Assembly: GCA_023415795.1 (NCBI GenBank)
Contig: JAEZJG010000016.1
Coordinates: 1-64,000 of the forward strand
Length of the DNA stretch: 64,000 bases
Reading direction: 5' to 3'
Origin: Bacillota bacterium
GTDB lineage: Bacteria; Bacillota; Clostridia; Christensenellales; SZUA-584
How positions within the stretch are numbered: the first letter of the stretch is position 1; the number at the start of each line of letters is the position of its first letter. This document shows, piece after piece, positions 15,447-25,018 of this stretch. A program made the position numbers and the translations under genes. The notes under the pieces were generated by a model, which searched no databases, was not told where the DNA came from, and was given only the letters and a program-made list of their open reading frames with translations.

Positions 15447-16823
15447 TTATCTTTTGTTGATTTTAGCGCCTTCCGGCGTGTCTTTAACCACGTAGCCCAG
15501 CTCCGTAATTTTGGCGCGAATCGCATCCGCAGCGGCAAAATCCCGTGCCTTACGCGCTTCCTGCCGCTGCCGGACAAGCTCTGTAACTTCGTCGGGTATC
15601 GTTTCTTCCTCCGGCACCAGCCCCAGCACATCAAGCACCTTATCCAGCGCTGTCAGTGCGTCTTCGGCACTCTTTTTATCTCCGCCGTGCTCAAACGCAA
15701 GGTTGATGTCGCGGATGTACTCAAAGATGACACCGATGGCTTCCGCTGTGTTCAGATCGTCGTCCATCGCCTGACGGAAACGCTCCTCAAGGGCGCAGAT
15801 GTCCTTTTCCACGTCCACTCCGGCAACCGTACCCGTCTGCGCGATGTGCTTCAAGTTGTCACGGCAGTTCTTTATGCGCGCCATCGCAGAAGCCGCCTGC
15901 ATAATCAACTCCTCCGAGAAGTTGACCGGGTTGCGATAATGAGCGGACAGCATGAACAGACGCACAACCTTAAGATCATACTTCTGTGCGATGTCCCGAA
16001 CGGTGAAAAAGTTGCCCTTGGATTTGGACATCTTCTCGTTGTCCACGTTGATGTAGCCATTGTGCATCCAGTAACGCGCGAACGGCTTGCCCGTGGCTGC
16101 CTCCGACTGCGCGATCTCGTTTTCATGGTGCGGGAATATCAGATCCTGCCCGCCGCCGTGAATGTCGATGGTCTCGCCAAGGTAGCGCATGCTCATGGCG
16201 CTGCATTCAATATGCCAGCCGGGTCTTCCCTCGCCCCACGGCGAAGTCCAGCTGTCTTCTCCCGGCTTGGCTGCCTTCCAGAGCGCGAAATCCTCCGGGT
16301 TGCGTTTTATCTCCGTCACATCGATGCGCGCGCCTGCCTGCAGGTCGTCCAGCGACTGACCGGAAAGCTTGCCATAGCCCGGAAAGCTGTTGACATCAAA
16401 GTACACATCGCCGCCCGTTTCATAGGCGTGCCCCTTTTCAATTAGGCTGCTGACCAGATTGATAATATCGTCAATGTGCTCCGTTGCTTTGGGATGCACA
16501 GAGGCGGGGCGAATGCCCAGCGCATTGGCGTCCTTATAGTATTCCGAAATAAACCGCTCACCCAGCTCCTTGAGCGTGGTGTGCTCTTCGCAGGCGCGGG
16601 CGATCATTTTGTCGTCCACATCGGTAAAGTTCTGCACGAAGGTAACATCAAGACCGGTATACTCCAGATAGCGGCGGAGCGTGTCAAAGATAATGAACGG
16701 ACGCGCGTTGCCTATATGAAAAAAGTTGTACACCGTGGGACCGCAAGCGTAAATCTTCGCCTTGCCCGGCTCCACCGGCACAAACTCTTCCTTCCGGCGT
16801 GTCATCGTATTAAAAAGCTTCAA
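15447..16823 (-). CDS. cysS: Cysteine--tRNA ligase
   Basis: CysRS charges tRNA-Cys and is a class Ia synthetase. The 458-residue protein has the expected length, the zinc-binding YACGPTVYN with the HIGH-like HIGN motif (about residues 26-37), the GWHIECS zinc-site cysteine, HHENE, and the KMSKS loop MSKSKGN (about 263-269). The C-terminal DALR domain follows. The start is a TTG at 16823 with an AAGGAG site 7 bases upstream; the family begins exactly here (LFNTMTRRKEEF). No T-box leader is visible in the short upstream gap, which holds the ftsZ terminator instead. Confidence 0.97.
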   Translation of the reverse strand: MKLFNTMTRRKEEFVPVEPGKAKIYACGPTVYNFFHIGNARPFIIFDTLRRYLEYTGLDVTFVQNFTDVDDKMIARACEEHTTLKELGERFISEYYKDANALGIRPASVHPKATEHIDDIINLVSSLIEKGHAYETGGDVYFDVNSFPGYGKLSGQSLDDLQAGARIDVTEIKRNPEDFALWKAAKPGEDSWTSPWGEGRPGWHIECSAMSMRYLGETIDIHGGGQDLIFPHHENEIAQSEAATGKPFARYWMHNGYINVDNEKMSKSKGNFFTVRDIAQKYDLKVVRLFMLSAHYRNPVNFSEELIMQAASAMARIKNCRDNLKHIAQTGTVAGVDVEKDICALEERFRQAMDDDLNTAEAIGVIFEYIRDINLAFEHGGDKKSAEDALTALDKVLDVLGLVPEEETIPDEVTELVRQRQEARKARDFAAADAIRAKITELGYVVKDTPEGAKINKR

Positions 16824-16960
16824 AGTCTTTCTCCTTGGACCGTATTAATCTATCGGCTCATTATAATATATGCGAATAGTCCCGTCAATTGACAACGGCA
16901 CCTTGTTGCCAACTCGGCAGCGTCCGTCGGGCAGCCGCTTTTGGGCTGCGAATCCATTCC

Positions 16961-16991
16961 CAAAATAAAGACCCGCCGGTGACAGCGGGTC
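16961..16991 (-). terminator. Terminator of the dcw cluster after ftsZ
   Basis: Arms GACCCGC and GCGGGTC (16970-16976 with 16985-16991) form a GC-rich stem with an 8-base loop, followed on the minus strand by TTTATTTT. It lies 15 bases beyond the ftsZ stop and closes the division cluster. Confidence 0.88.
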
Positions 16992-17006
16992 CTATCATCA
17001 TCGTTT

Positions 17007-18146
17007 TTAGTAATCCTTTTTGGTCTTCTTGCGTCTGAGGAACGGCGGAATATCCAGTTCGTTGCCCGAATCGGCAAAGCTGCCAATCGTCGGTGCCTTT
17101 CTTTCGGGCCTCACAGGGACGAAGCTGTCTTCCTCCGGGCTTTCCGGCATGCGTATCTCTTCCCGCACCACCGGCTTGGGTCTGCGGACGGCGCCGTCGA
17201 AGCCGGTAGCGATCACGGTGATGCGCACCTCGTCCTCCAGGCTGTCGTCTGTATCCGCACCGAAGAATATGTTGGCCTCAGGGTCTGCAGCCTGACGAAT
17301 CAGGTTCGCCGCTTCTTCAATCTCAAGCAGGCTCATCGTCGGGTCGCCCGTTACGTTATACAGTATGCCGCGCGCGCCTTCAATGCTTGTCTCCAGCAGC
17401 GGGCTTTGTATCGCCTGCTTGGCGGCATCCATCGTCTTGTTATCGCCGTAGCCCACGCCGATGCCCATATGCGCCACACCGCGTTCCATCATCACTGTTC
17501 TCACATCTGCGAAGTCCAGATTGACGAGTGCCGGCTTCACGATCAAGTCTGTGATGCCCTGAATGCCCTGACGCAGCACGTCGTCTGCCACGCGGAAGGC
17601 TTCCAGCATCGAGGTTCCCTTGCCGATCACCTGAAGCAGCTTGTCGTTCGGTATCGTCACGATGGTATCCACCACCTCAGTCAGCACCGCGTGACCGTCT
17701 TTAGCACGTGTGATACGCTGACCGCCTTCAAACATAAACGGCATCGTCACCACAGCAACGGTCAGAATGTTCCGCTGACGCGCCAGCTCCGCAACGACAG
17801 GCGCCGCGCCTGTGCCGGTGCCTCCGCCCAGACCCGCCGCGATGTAGACGAGATTCGCGCCCTCCACGATTTCGGCCAGCTCGTCGATGCTTTCCTCAGC
17901 GGCACGTCTGCCAATGGAGGGGTCTCCCCCCACACCGAGGCCGCTTGTCAGCTTTTCGCCGATCTGTATTTTATTCTTGCACTTAGACAGCAGCAGTGCC
18001 TGCTTGTCCGTATTAATGGCGTAGAATTCCGCCCCGGTCAGACCATGCTCAATCATGCGGTTGATGGCATTGTTGCCCGCCCCGCCGACGCCGATCACTT
18101 TGATTTTTGCAATGCTGTCCTGTGCGACATCAATTTCTAATGGCAT
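17007..18146 (-). CDS. ftsZ: Cell division protein FtsZ
   Basis: FtsZ is the tubulin-like GTPase that forms the division ring. The 379-residue protein shows the tubulin signature GGGTGTGAAP (about residues 106-115), GAGGNNAINRM at the N-terminus, the NLDFADVR segment of the T7 synergy loop region, and a variable linker ending in the conserved C-terminal peptide LDIPPFLRRKK that binds FtsA. It is the last gene of the dcw cluster, 23 bases after ftsA, with a terminator behind it. Confidence 0.98.
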   Translation of the reverse strand: MPLEIDVAQDSIAKIKVIGVGGAGNNAINRMIEHGLTGAEFYAINTDKQALLLSKCKNKIQIGEKLTSGLGVGGDPSIGRRAAEESIDELAEIVEGANLVYIAAGLGGGTGTGAAPVVAELARQRNILTVAVVTMPFMFEGGQRITRAKDGHAVLTEVVDTIVTIPNDKLLQVIGKGTSMLEAFRVADDVLRQGIQGITDLIVKPALVNLDFADVRTVMMERGVAHMGIGVGYGDNKTMDAAKQAIQSPLLETSIEGARGILYNVTGDPTMSLLEIEEAANLIRQAADPEANIFFGADTDDSLEDEVRITVIATGFDGAVRRPKPVVREEIRMPESPEEDSFVPVRPERKAPTIGSFADSGNELDIPPFLRRKKTKKDY

Positions 18147-18169
18147 ATAAACCCCCTTAAATATGAACG

Positions 18170-19351
18170 TCAGTCAAACATCTTGTCTGATAATCGTCCA
18201 AATAACGACTTTTTGTTGCGTCCCTCACCTAAATAATCGGTCTCAAATACATAATCCAGAAGCGCCAGAGCCACGTAATAGTTCGGCGTCGCCAGCTGCG
18301 GTGCTTCCACCATTGACACACGCACCTGCCGTTTGAGGTAATTTTGCAGCGCATCGCGCGATCCCCTCATCATGGCCAGCCCGCCGCCCGACAGATAGAT
18401 CCTCGTCCGCCGGGCAATGTTGAGCGGGCTGTTTTGCAGCGCGTCATATACCAGCTGACATATTTGCTCCACCCGTGCATCCACCACTTCTGATATCGTG
18501 GCATGGCTGTATTTTTCCAGCCTGCCATTTTTTAATTTAGCATAATCATATAGCTTTGTGCCATTATTTTCAAGACCAAAAGAAAAACGTTTTTTTATCT
18601 GCTCGGCAGCTTCCACTTCCATGTTCATCACAATGGATAAATCGCTGGCAATGTGCATACCGCCTGCATGCACCGTCTTATTATATACAATCGCATCACC
18701 GTACACAACCGTTACGTTCGTATCATAATATCCAACATTAAGCAGTACAGCGCTGCAATCCCTCTCTTCTGTGGGAACCAGAAAAAGGCTTTCCGCCAGC
18801 ACCTCGGGTATAAACGCACGCAGCTTCACGTTCAGCCCTTCCATCACGTCCGTTACCTGACTGATAAAATCGTTACTTGCGTATACGAAGCTGATCAGCC
18901 CCCGCAGCTCACGGGCTTTGCTTCCCACCACGTCGATATAATGGTTGCCGTCGTCCAGCACAAAGTATACGGGGGTGCTGGATACAACGGTATAGCGGAT
19001 ATCGTCCAGCCTGCTTTCCGCGTCATCGATTAAGCTCTCAATATCCTTGACGGAAACCACTCCGTCAGTCACCTCAGTATACCCTTCGCAGCAGAACACC
19101 TTGCAGAAGCTGCCCGGCACACCAACGTATACCTCTTTGACGCGCTTCTTAGCTTTGTGTTCAGCAAGCGACAGCGCCTTGGCCACAGCCTCATCCACAT
19201 GGGAGGGCTTTCGCCAGCGTCCGTTTTTTATCCCCTCATATCGAGCTTCTCCGGCGCCCAACACCTCAAAGCGACCAATCGACTTTTCACGCCCGATCAC
19301 ACACATGACCTTCGACGTGCCAAATTCGATTGCAGCCGTTACATTCTTCAT
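18170..19351 (-). CDS. ftsA: Cell division protein FtsA
   Basis: FtsA is the actin-like membrane anchor of the Z ring. The 393-residue protein begins with the phosphate-1 motif AAIEFGTSKVMCVIG, followed by the FtsA-specific 1C (SHS2) region (about 80-160), the LNVGYYDTNVTVVYGD phosphate-2 segment, and LSGGGLAMMRG of the adenosine motif. The final residues KKSLFGRLSDKMF form the amphipathic membrane-targeting helix. It lies directly upstream of ftsZ. A 98-base gap separates it from ftsQ, which could hold an internal promoter. Confidence 0.92.
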   Translation of the reverse strand: MKNVTAAIEFGTSKVMCVIGREKSIGRFEVLGAGEARYEGIKNGRWRKPSHVDEAVAKALSLAEHKAKKRVKEVYVGVPGSFCKVFCCEGYTEVTDGVVSVKDIESLIDDAESRLDDIRYTVVSSTPVYFVLDDGNHYIDVVGSKARELRGLISFVYASNDFISQVTDVMEGLNVKLRAFIPEVLAESLFLVPTEERDCSAVLLNVGYYDTNVTVVYGDAIVYNKTVHAGGMHIASDLSIVMNMEVEAAEQIKKRFSFGLENNGTKLYDYAKLKNGRLEKYSHATISEVVDARVEQICQLVYDALQNSPLNIARRTRIYLSGGGLAMMRGSRDALQNYLKRQVRVSMVEAPQLATPNYYVALALLDYVFETDYLGEGRNKKSLFGRLSDKMFD

Positions 19352-19449
19352 TCGCGACGGATGTCCCCTCTAACACAATATAATTCTCTAAAAATGTATA
19401 TACAGCGCCAATGCTATAATAACACGTCTGTCAATAATAACAAATACCT

Positions 19450-20169
19450 TTACTGAGATTTCTCGCGAAAATATGCCTGATCCGCCGCAGAAACGTCAAG
19501 TAATCCACATTCTTTCCCCAATGTCTCAATTTCTTTGACAGATGCAGTAACAAGAGCCATCTTATCCTCCAGCCTCGTATCGTCGCCCAGCTCCACAGTC
19601 AGCCCCGCCGTGGTCGTCATTATGATATCAGCCGGAAGCGTCACATTCAGGCTGGCAAGGCTGATGCCCGCTGTTTCCGCGGCGGTCAGCGTCCGCTTCA
19701 TCACATCCACGCGAAAAGCATCGCCTGAGCTGAGCAGCTGCCCCACTTCAAAGGCGTCTGCCTGAAGCCCGTATATCATCGGGCGTTCATTGCCCGCAGG
19801 CTGCGGCCGCACCTCCATGATATAGCCATCGCCGCCAATCACGATCAGCGAACCGTTCTTCTCGATATAGCCCACAGGCTGTCTTTCCTCTATCGTGACG
19901 ACCACCCTGTCCGGATAATCTATATTCACGCTGACAGGCTTAATTCTGGGATCGGCAGACAGCTTGTCCATCACCGCCTGCTTGTCCATCAGGAATACAT
20001 TCTGTCCGTATTCCAGCCCCGTCGCCTTTGCGACGTCGGCAGGCAGCAGCGTTTCACAGCCCAAAACTGCCACCTCCCGAACGCGGAACACCATATACGC
20101 CACGAAGATAAGCGCCGTCAGCAGCAGCATAGCGGATATGATGAGCAGCGTTCGTCTGCTTTTGTTCAA
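19450..20169 (-). CDS. ftsQ: Cell division protein FtsQ/DivIB
   Basis: This 239-residue bitopic protein has a short cytoplasmic N-terminus, one membrane helix (about 8-26), a POTRA domain (FRVREVAVLGCETLLPADVAKATGL and following, about 28-97) and a beta domain beginning near IEERQPVGYIEKNG. FtsQ/DivIB recruits FtsL and FtsB/DivIC to the divisome. The start is a TTG at 20169, six bases after the murA stop, with GGAGG about 10 bases upstream. Position between murA and ftsA is the usual one in Firmicutes. Confidence 0.9.
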   Translation of the reverse strand: MNKSRRTLLIISAMLLLTALIFVAYMVFRVREVAVLGCETLLPADVAKATGLEYGQNVFLMDKQAVMDKLSADPRIKPVSVNIDYPDRVVVTIEERQPVGYIEKNGSLIVIGGDGYIMEVRPQPAGNERPMIYGLQADAFEVGQLLSSGDAFRVDVMKRTLTAAETAGISLASLNVTLPADIIMTTTAGLTVELGDDTRLEDKMALVTASVKEIETLGKECGLLDVSAADQAYFREKSQ

Positions 20170-20174
20170 GCGGC

Positions 20175-21428
20175 TTAGTCCTCCCTCCTGATATCGGCTC
20201 CCAGTGCTTTTAAATCGGACTCAAAGGTTTCATAACCCCTGTCGATGATGCGCGCCTGATCTACGATGGTCGTGCCATCTGCACAAAGCCCGGCCAGCAC
20301 CAGCGCCGCCCCGCCCCGCAGATCCATCGATTTGACCTCCGCACCGTGCAAACGCTCAACGCCCTTTATCACGGCTACGTTGTTTTTGGTCACAATGTTA
20401 GCACCCATCCGAAGCAGCTCTCCCACGTGCTTAAAGCGGTTATCGAACACGCTCTCTACAATGATGCTGGTGCCTCTGGCAATGCTGGCAGCGGTGCACA
20501 TCTGCGCCTGCATATCCGTCGGAAAGCTGGGGTACGGTCCTGTCTCGATCAGATGCATCTCCTTGGGACGCCCCTGTGCCTGCACAGTCAGCGCGTCGTC
20601 GTATATCTTGATAATCGCGCCCGCCTCGCGCAGCTTGGCCGCGGTTGCGAACAGGTGCTCAGGCACCACGTTTCTCAGCGTTATGTCTCCATTTGTTACC
20701 ACAGCGGCCACCATATATGTTCCCGCCACAATACGGTCCGGGATACACCTGTATGTGAAGCCGTTCAGCTTCTCCTTGCCTTCTATCAGTATGGTGCTGG
20801 AGCCCGCACCGGATATTTCGCCGCCCATCTGGTTAATGACGCTTTGCAGCTCGACGATCTCCGGCTCTCGCGCGGCATTGTGTATCACCGTTCTGCCGGG
20901 CGCCAGCGACGCCGCCATCATCAGGTTCTCCGTTGCGCCCACACTGGGGTAATCCAGATGCACATCTCCGCCCTTTAAACGGCGGCCTTCGCACATGATG
21001 TGCCCACCCGCCTCCGTCACGTTGACGCCCAGGCTTTTCAAGCCGCGCAGGTGCAGATCAATGGGGCGGCTTCCGATCTCACACCCGCCCGGATACACAA
21101 AGCGCGCCATGCGAAACCGTGCCAGTATGGGTCCCATCATAAATATAGAAGAACGTATTTCCTTTGCCAGCCTGTCGGGCATTTCCCAGCGCTGTGCCCG
21201 CCGCGTATCAATAACCAGCCTGTCTTTCTCGTACTCCACATGCGCGCCGATATACTCCAGTATCGAGAGCATGTTGTAAACATCCGAAATCGCCGGCCAG
21301 TTATAGATGATAACAGGCTCCTCTGTCAGCAATGCAGCTGCAAACACCGGTAGAGCCGCGTTCTTCGCGCCCTGAATCACCAGCTCGCCCTCCAGCCGCG
21401 CTCCACCGTTAATAATTAATTTCGTCAT
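20175..21428 (-). CDS. murA: UDP-N-acetylglucosamine 1-carboxyvinyltransferase
   Basis: MurA adds enolpyruvate from PEP to UDP-GlcNAc, the first committed step of peptidoglycan precursor synthesis. The 417-residue protein shows INGGARLEGELVIQGAKNAALP at the N-terminus and the active-site loop PGGCEIGSRPIDLH with the catalytic cysteine near residue 115, the target of fosfomycin. EVGELLRMGANI and LRGGAALVLAGL are also typical. I chose the ATG at 21428 with GGGGG upstream, because the family starts with MTKLIINGG; five extra codons are possible. It lies inside the dcw cluster. Confidence 0.96.
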   Translation of the reverse strand: MTKLIINGGARLEGELVIQGAKNAALPVFAAALLTEEPVIIYNWPAISDVYNMLSILEYIGAHVEYEKDRLVIDTRRAQRWEMPDRLAKEIRSSIFMMGPILARFRMARFVYPGGCEIGSRPIDLHLRGLKSLGVNVTEAGGHIMCEGRRLKGGDVHLDYPSVGATENLMMAASLAPGRTVIHNAAREPEIVELQSVINQMGGEISGAGSSTILIEGKEKLNGFTYRCIPDRIVAGTYMVAAVVTNGDITLRNVVPEHLFATAAKLREAGAIIKIYDDALTVQAQGRPKEMHLIETGPYPSFPTDMQAQMCTAASIARGTSIIVESVFDNRFKHVGELLRMGANIVTKNNVAVIKGVERLHGAEVKSMDLRGGAALVLAGLCADGTTIVDQARIIDRGYETFESDLKALGADIRRED

Positions 21429-21488
21429 ATTGGACCCCCGCATATCAACACATATGATATTTTATGCGAGTTCATCCAAGTTGTGTAC

Positions 21489-22595
21489 TCAGGCTGCGCG
21501 GGTTTGCCTCGATATGTTGAGCAGTACGCCGATGCACCCCATAAACATGATGAGCGATGTACGCCCCGCGCTGATAAATGGCAGCACCACGCCAGTGGGC
21601 GGCACCAGCCCCGTCACCACACCGATGTTGATGAACACCTGTATCGCGATCAGCGCTGTAATGCCGGTCGCCATCATCATGCCAAAGGTGTTGGGTGCGC
21701 GCAGCGCGATTCTGACGCCGCGCCATATCAGCAGGCCAAACACGATCAGCACCAGCAAACCGCCGATATACCCCAGTTCCTCAACGATGATGGCAAAAAT
21801 GCAGTCGGACTCACTGTAGGGCAGGAACAAAAACTTCTGCCGCGAGTTGCCCAGCCCCAAGCCGAACAGTCCGCCGGAGCCGATGGAATACAACGACTGA
21901 ATAAGCTGATAGCTCTCGTCCGCCGAATACTTCCAAGGGTCCATATACGCAAAGATTCTGTCCATGCGGTATTTTGTGGCCACCATCGCCACCGCGCCGC
22001 CCGCAATGCCCAAACCGCCCATGATGCCAAAATGCAGCAGATTTGCTCCGCCCACCAGCATCATCGAGAATACCAGCAGTGCCAGCGTCACCACCGCGCT
22101 GAAGTTTGGCTGGAAATAGAGCAGCACAGCCGCAATCATCAGCAATATAAGATAGGGCAGCATACCGTATTTGAACAGGCGCATCTTCTCCTGATTGATG
22201 GAGATGCCTGCCGCCATAAACACGATGATCGAAAACTTTAATACCTCAACGGACTGCAGGTCGAGGAAATACAGGTTGACCCAGCGCCGCGAGCCGTTCA
22301 CAGATATACCGACACCGGGCACAAACACCAGCAGCATCAGCAATATGCCGATGCCCAGTATGATGAACCGGAGCTTCATGAACCGATTGTAGTCAAAAAA
22401 CATCGCCGCGATCATCGCCACCAGACCGATGGCCGCGCCGCTTACCTGCTTCCAAAAATAAAAATAGCCATCGTGGTTGGTGTTGGCACCATTTTCGGCG
22501 GCATAAAAGCTGGCGCTGAAAACCATTACGATGCCAAAAAGCACCAGCACGATTGCAAGAACAAGAAGCGTGTAGTCAAAGGAGCGTTTGACCAT
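21489..22595 (-). CDS. ftsW: SEDS peptidoglycan polymerase FtsW/SpoVE
   Basis: SEDS proteins polymerise lipid II together with a class B PBP. The 368-residue protein has ten hydrophobic segments, the GSRRWVNL and QPNFSAVV motifs, and the extracytoplasmic region QSLYSIGSGGLFGLGLGNSRQKFLFLPYSESDCIFAIIVEELG. The C-terminal conserved loop reads PPTGVVLPFISAGRTSL where homologues normally have LPFLSYGGSSL, an unusual substitution of the tyrosine and one glycine (see findings). It could act in vegetative division (FtsW) or in the cortex (SpoVE). Since it is the only SEDS gene in the dcw cluster, FtsW is the safer name. Confidence 0.92.
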   Translation of the reverse strand: MVKRSFDYTLLVLAIVLVLFGIVMVFSASFYAAENGANTNHDGYFYFWKQVSGAAIGLVAMIAAMFFDYNRFMKLRFIILGIGILLMLLVFVPGVGISVNGSRRWVNLYFLDLQSVEVLKFSIIVFMAAGISINQEKMRLFKYGMLPYLILLMIAAVLLYFQPNFSAVVTLALLVFSMMLVGGANLLHFGIMGGLGIAGGAVAMVATKYRMDRIFAYMDPWKYSADESYQLIQSLYSIGSGGLFGLGLGNSRQKFLFLPYSESDCIFAIIVEELGYIGGLLVLIVFGLLIWRGVRIALRAPNTFGMMMATGITALIAIQVFINIGVVTGLVPPTGVVLPFISAGRTSLIMFMGCIGVLLNISRQTRAA

Positions 22596-22606
22596 GTTAA
22601 CCCCCC

Positions 22607-23959
22607 TTAGAATGAGTTGACGATATCCTTGAACACCCGCCCTCTCTGCTCAAAATCGTCAAACATATCGTAGCTGGCACAGGCCGGTGAGAGCAGCACG
22701 TTCCAGCCGTCCTGCGAAAGCGCGCGGCACATGCACACCGCGTTCTTGAAGCCGTCTGCCGTGTATATGTTGGTATAGCCCACCTTCTTGGCATCGCTCA
22801 AAATCTTCTGCTGCGTTGCGCCGATGGCGACGATGGCTTTGATCTGCTTGCCAAAGCCCGCTATCAGAGACTCGAAGCTGCTGTTTTTGTCGTAGCCGCC
22901 CAGTATCAACACAGTGGGACGGGTCATTGCGGCGGCGGCTTTTTCCGTCGCGTCGGGATTGGTGCCCTTAGAGTCGTTGATGTAGCGCACGCCATCCAAC
23001 TCGCGTACGAACTCGATGCGGTGCTCCACACCGGAAAACGTCATCAGCGTGTGGCGTATCACGCTCTCGGGGATGTTGTAACAGCGCGCCAGAGCCGTCG
23101 CCGCCAGCGCGTTCTCCAGATTATGTGCACCGGGTATTCTAACCTCGTCCGCCCGGCAGATCACATGATCTCCGTCGTCCTCGGCGCTCACAATGTCCCC
23201 TTCATCTATAAATACGCCGTCCACCAGCGTAACTTGCCGCGAAAACCAAATAATCTTTGATTTTTGTTTACCCTCCATTTTTCGGGTAATGGCGTTGTCG
23301 TAATTGAGCACACAGAAATCATTCGAGGTTTGGTTCTCGAATATCCGCTCCTTCGCCGCCGTATAGTTCTCCATCGTACCATAGCGGTTCAGGTGATCCT
23401 CCGTGATGTTGAGCACAGCGCAGGCATGCGGCACAAACTTATCGATGGTCTCCAGCTGCAGCGCCGCCGTCTCAGCAACGATGATATCGCCCTTTCTTGT
23501 TTTATCCGCCTCTGCCGCAATGGGAACGCCGATATTGCCCAGAACAAAGGTGGTAAAGCCTGCGTTCTTGAATATCTCACCCGTCAGCGCGGTTGTGGTC
23601 GTCTTGCCGTTGGTACCCGTGATGGCGACAAACTCGGCTTCTGAATACAGAAAGCCCAGCTCAATCTCACCGATCACCGGCTTGCCATCGTTCTGCGCCT
23701 TGACGATGAAGCCGAGGTTTGTGGGAACGCCGGGGCTTAATACCAGCGCATCGGCGGCTTCCGCCACAGCGTCCGCATCCGCACCCAGTGCCAGCTCGGC
23801 CCTGCCCGCAAATTCATCGAATACGCCTGCCGGAAACTTATCCGCCGTTTTGGCGTCGTACAGCACCACCCGTGCGCCTTTGTCGATAAGCAGCCGCGCG
23901 CTTGCGAAGCCGCTCTTTGCCATTCCGACAACCATCACTTTTTTGCCCAGAAATTTCAT
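22607..23959 (-). CDS. murD: UDP-N-acetylmuramoyl-L-alanine--D-glutamate ligase
   Basis: MurD adds D-glutamate to UDP-MurNAc-L-Ala. The 450-residue protein has an N-terminal Rossmann domain (KVMVVGMAKSGFASARLL), the ATP-binding loop GTNGKTTTTAL near residue 112, NITEDHLNRYGTMENY and the C-terminal-domain NDSKGTNPDATEKA. I placed the start at the ATG at 23959 with a GGGGGAG site; 11 more codons are open upstream but would overlap mraY. It lies between mraY and ftsW as in many Firmicutes. Confidence 0.96.
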   Translation of the reverse strand: MKFLGKKVMVVGMAKSGFASARLLIDKGARVVLYDAKTADKFPAGVFDEFAGRAELALGADADAVAEAADALVLSPGVPTNLGFIVKAQNDGKPVIGEIELGFLYSEAEFVAITGTNGKTTTTALTGEIFKNAGFTTFVLGNIGVPIAAEADKTRKGDIIVAETAALQLETIDKFVPHACAVLNITEDHLNRYGTMENYTAAKERIFENQTSNDFCVLNYDNAITRKMEGKQKSKIIWFSRQVTLVDGVFIDEGDIVSAEDDGDHVICRADEVRIPGAHNLENALAATALARCYNIPESVIRHTLMTFSGVEHRIEFVRELDGVRYINDSKGTNPDATEKAAAAMTRPTVLILGGYDKNSSFESLIAGFGKQIKAIVAIGATQQKILSDAKKVGYTNIYTADGFKNAVCMCRALSQDGWNVLLSPACASYDMFDDFEQRGRVFKDIVNSF

Positions 23960-23969
23960 AGCTCCCCCA

Positions 23970-24974
23970 TCAGTTGACAGACAATATCGCAACCAGACAC
24001 AGCAGTACGGTAATCATCATATAGAACGCGACAATCTTGGTCTCCGGAACGCCCTTCAATTCGAAGTGGTGATGCACCGGCGCCATCTTGAATATGCGCT
24101 TGCCGCCGCGCAGCTTGAAGGACCCCACCTGCAATATAACGGACACCGAGGTGAGCACGAACAGCAGCCCGGTGATGATAAGCAGCAGCTGTAAACGCGA
24201 TACAATCGCAATCACCGTGATCGCCGCGCCCAGCGCCAGAGAGCCGGTATCCCCCATGAACACCTTGGCAGGGTATGTATTGAAGCGCAAAAAACCAAGG
24301 CATGCGCCTGTCATCGCCGCCGCGAACACCATCATGTTGCTGATGCCGGAAGCCGCCAGATCCTGCCCGGTGGACACATAAAGCGAGTACATACCCAGCA
24401 GAATCACCGTGTATGTGGCTGTGTTGATCATCGTGACGCTGGATGCCAGACCGTCCAGTCCGTCAATGAGGTTGGTGCTGTTCACCATCGCCACCATCAC
24501 AAACGCCGTAAAGGGAACATACCAAGCCCCCAAATCCCACTCCATGCCGCCGGTGAACGGCACGATAATCTTAGAGCCGATCACCGGATCGTTATAGGCG
24601 AAGAACGCCACGATGATGGCAATACCCAGCTGACCGATGATCTTCTGATAAGCCTTGAGCCCCAGCGAGCGCTTCTTAATAATAATGATAAGGTCGTCCA
24701 TCAGGCCGATCAGCCCGTAGCCCAGCGTCACGCCCAGCGAAAACCAGACGTATTCATAGCTGCCGCGGGCGAACAGTATGGTGGAGGCGGCGAGGGCAAT
24801 CAGTATGATGATGCCGCCCATTGTGGGGGTACCCGTCTTGGAAAGGTGGGTCTGCGGCCCGTCATCGCGCACCTGCTGCCCAAACTTCAGCCGCTTTAAG
24901 AGCGGCACTCCGACGTATCCCACCGCCAGCGCGATAAAGAACGCCGCAAGCACTGCATAGATAATAATATCCAT
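23970..24974 (-). CDS. mraY: Phospho-N-acetylmuramoyl-pentapeptide-transferase MraY
   Basis: MraY transfers phospho-MurNAc-pentapeptide to undecaprenyl phosphate, making lipid I. The protein has about ten membrane segments and the diagnostic motifs RLKFGQQVRDDGPQTH, GTPTMGG, NSTNLIDGLDGLA, the Mg-binding FMGDTGSLALGA and PVHHHFEL. I favour the ATG at 24974 (334 residues), which has GGGAGA about 9 bases upstream and gives the usual family N-terminus; an ATG at 25001 would add nine residues. It follows murE directly; murF, usually between them, is absent. Confidence 0.95.
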   Translation of the reverse strand: MDIIIYAVLAAFFIALAVGYVGVPLLKRLKFGQQVRDDGPQTHLSKTGTPTMGGIIILIALAASTILFARGSYEYVWFSLGVTLGYGLIGLMDDLIIIIKKRSLGLKAYQKIIGQLGIAIIVAFFAYNDPVIGSKIIVPFTGGMEWDLGAWYVPFTAFVMVAMVNSTNLIDGLDGLASSVTMINTATYTVILLGMYSLYVSTGQDLAASGISNMMVFAAAMTGACLGFLRFNTYPAKVFMGDTGSLALGAAITVIAIVSRLQLLLIITGLLFVLTSVSVILQVGSFKLRGGKRIFKMAPVHHHFELKGVPETKIVAFYMMITVLLCLVAILSVN

Positions 24975-25018
24975 CGCTGTGTTTTCTCCCATATGCATCA
25001 TTTGTTATCCGTCGTAAA

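Noticed and set aside
16824..17006. T-box leader before cysS
   Set aside because: I looked for specifier and T-box antiterminator motifs in the 183 bases upstream; only the ftsZ terminator is present.
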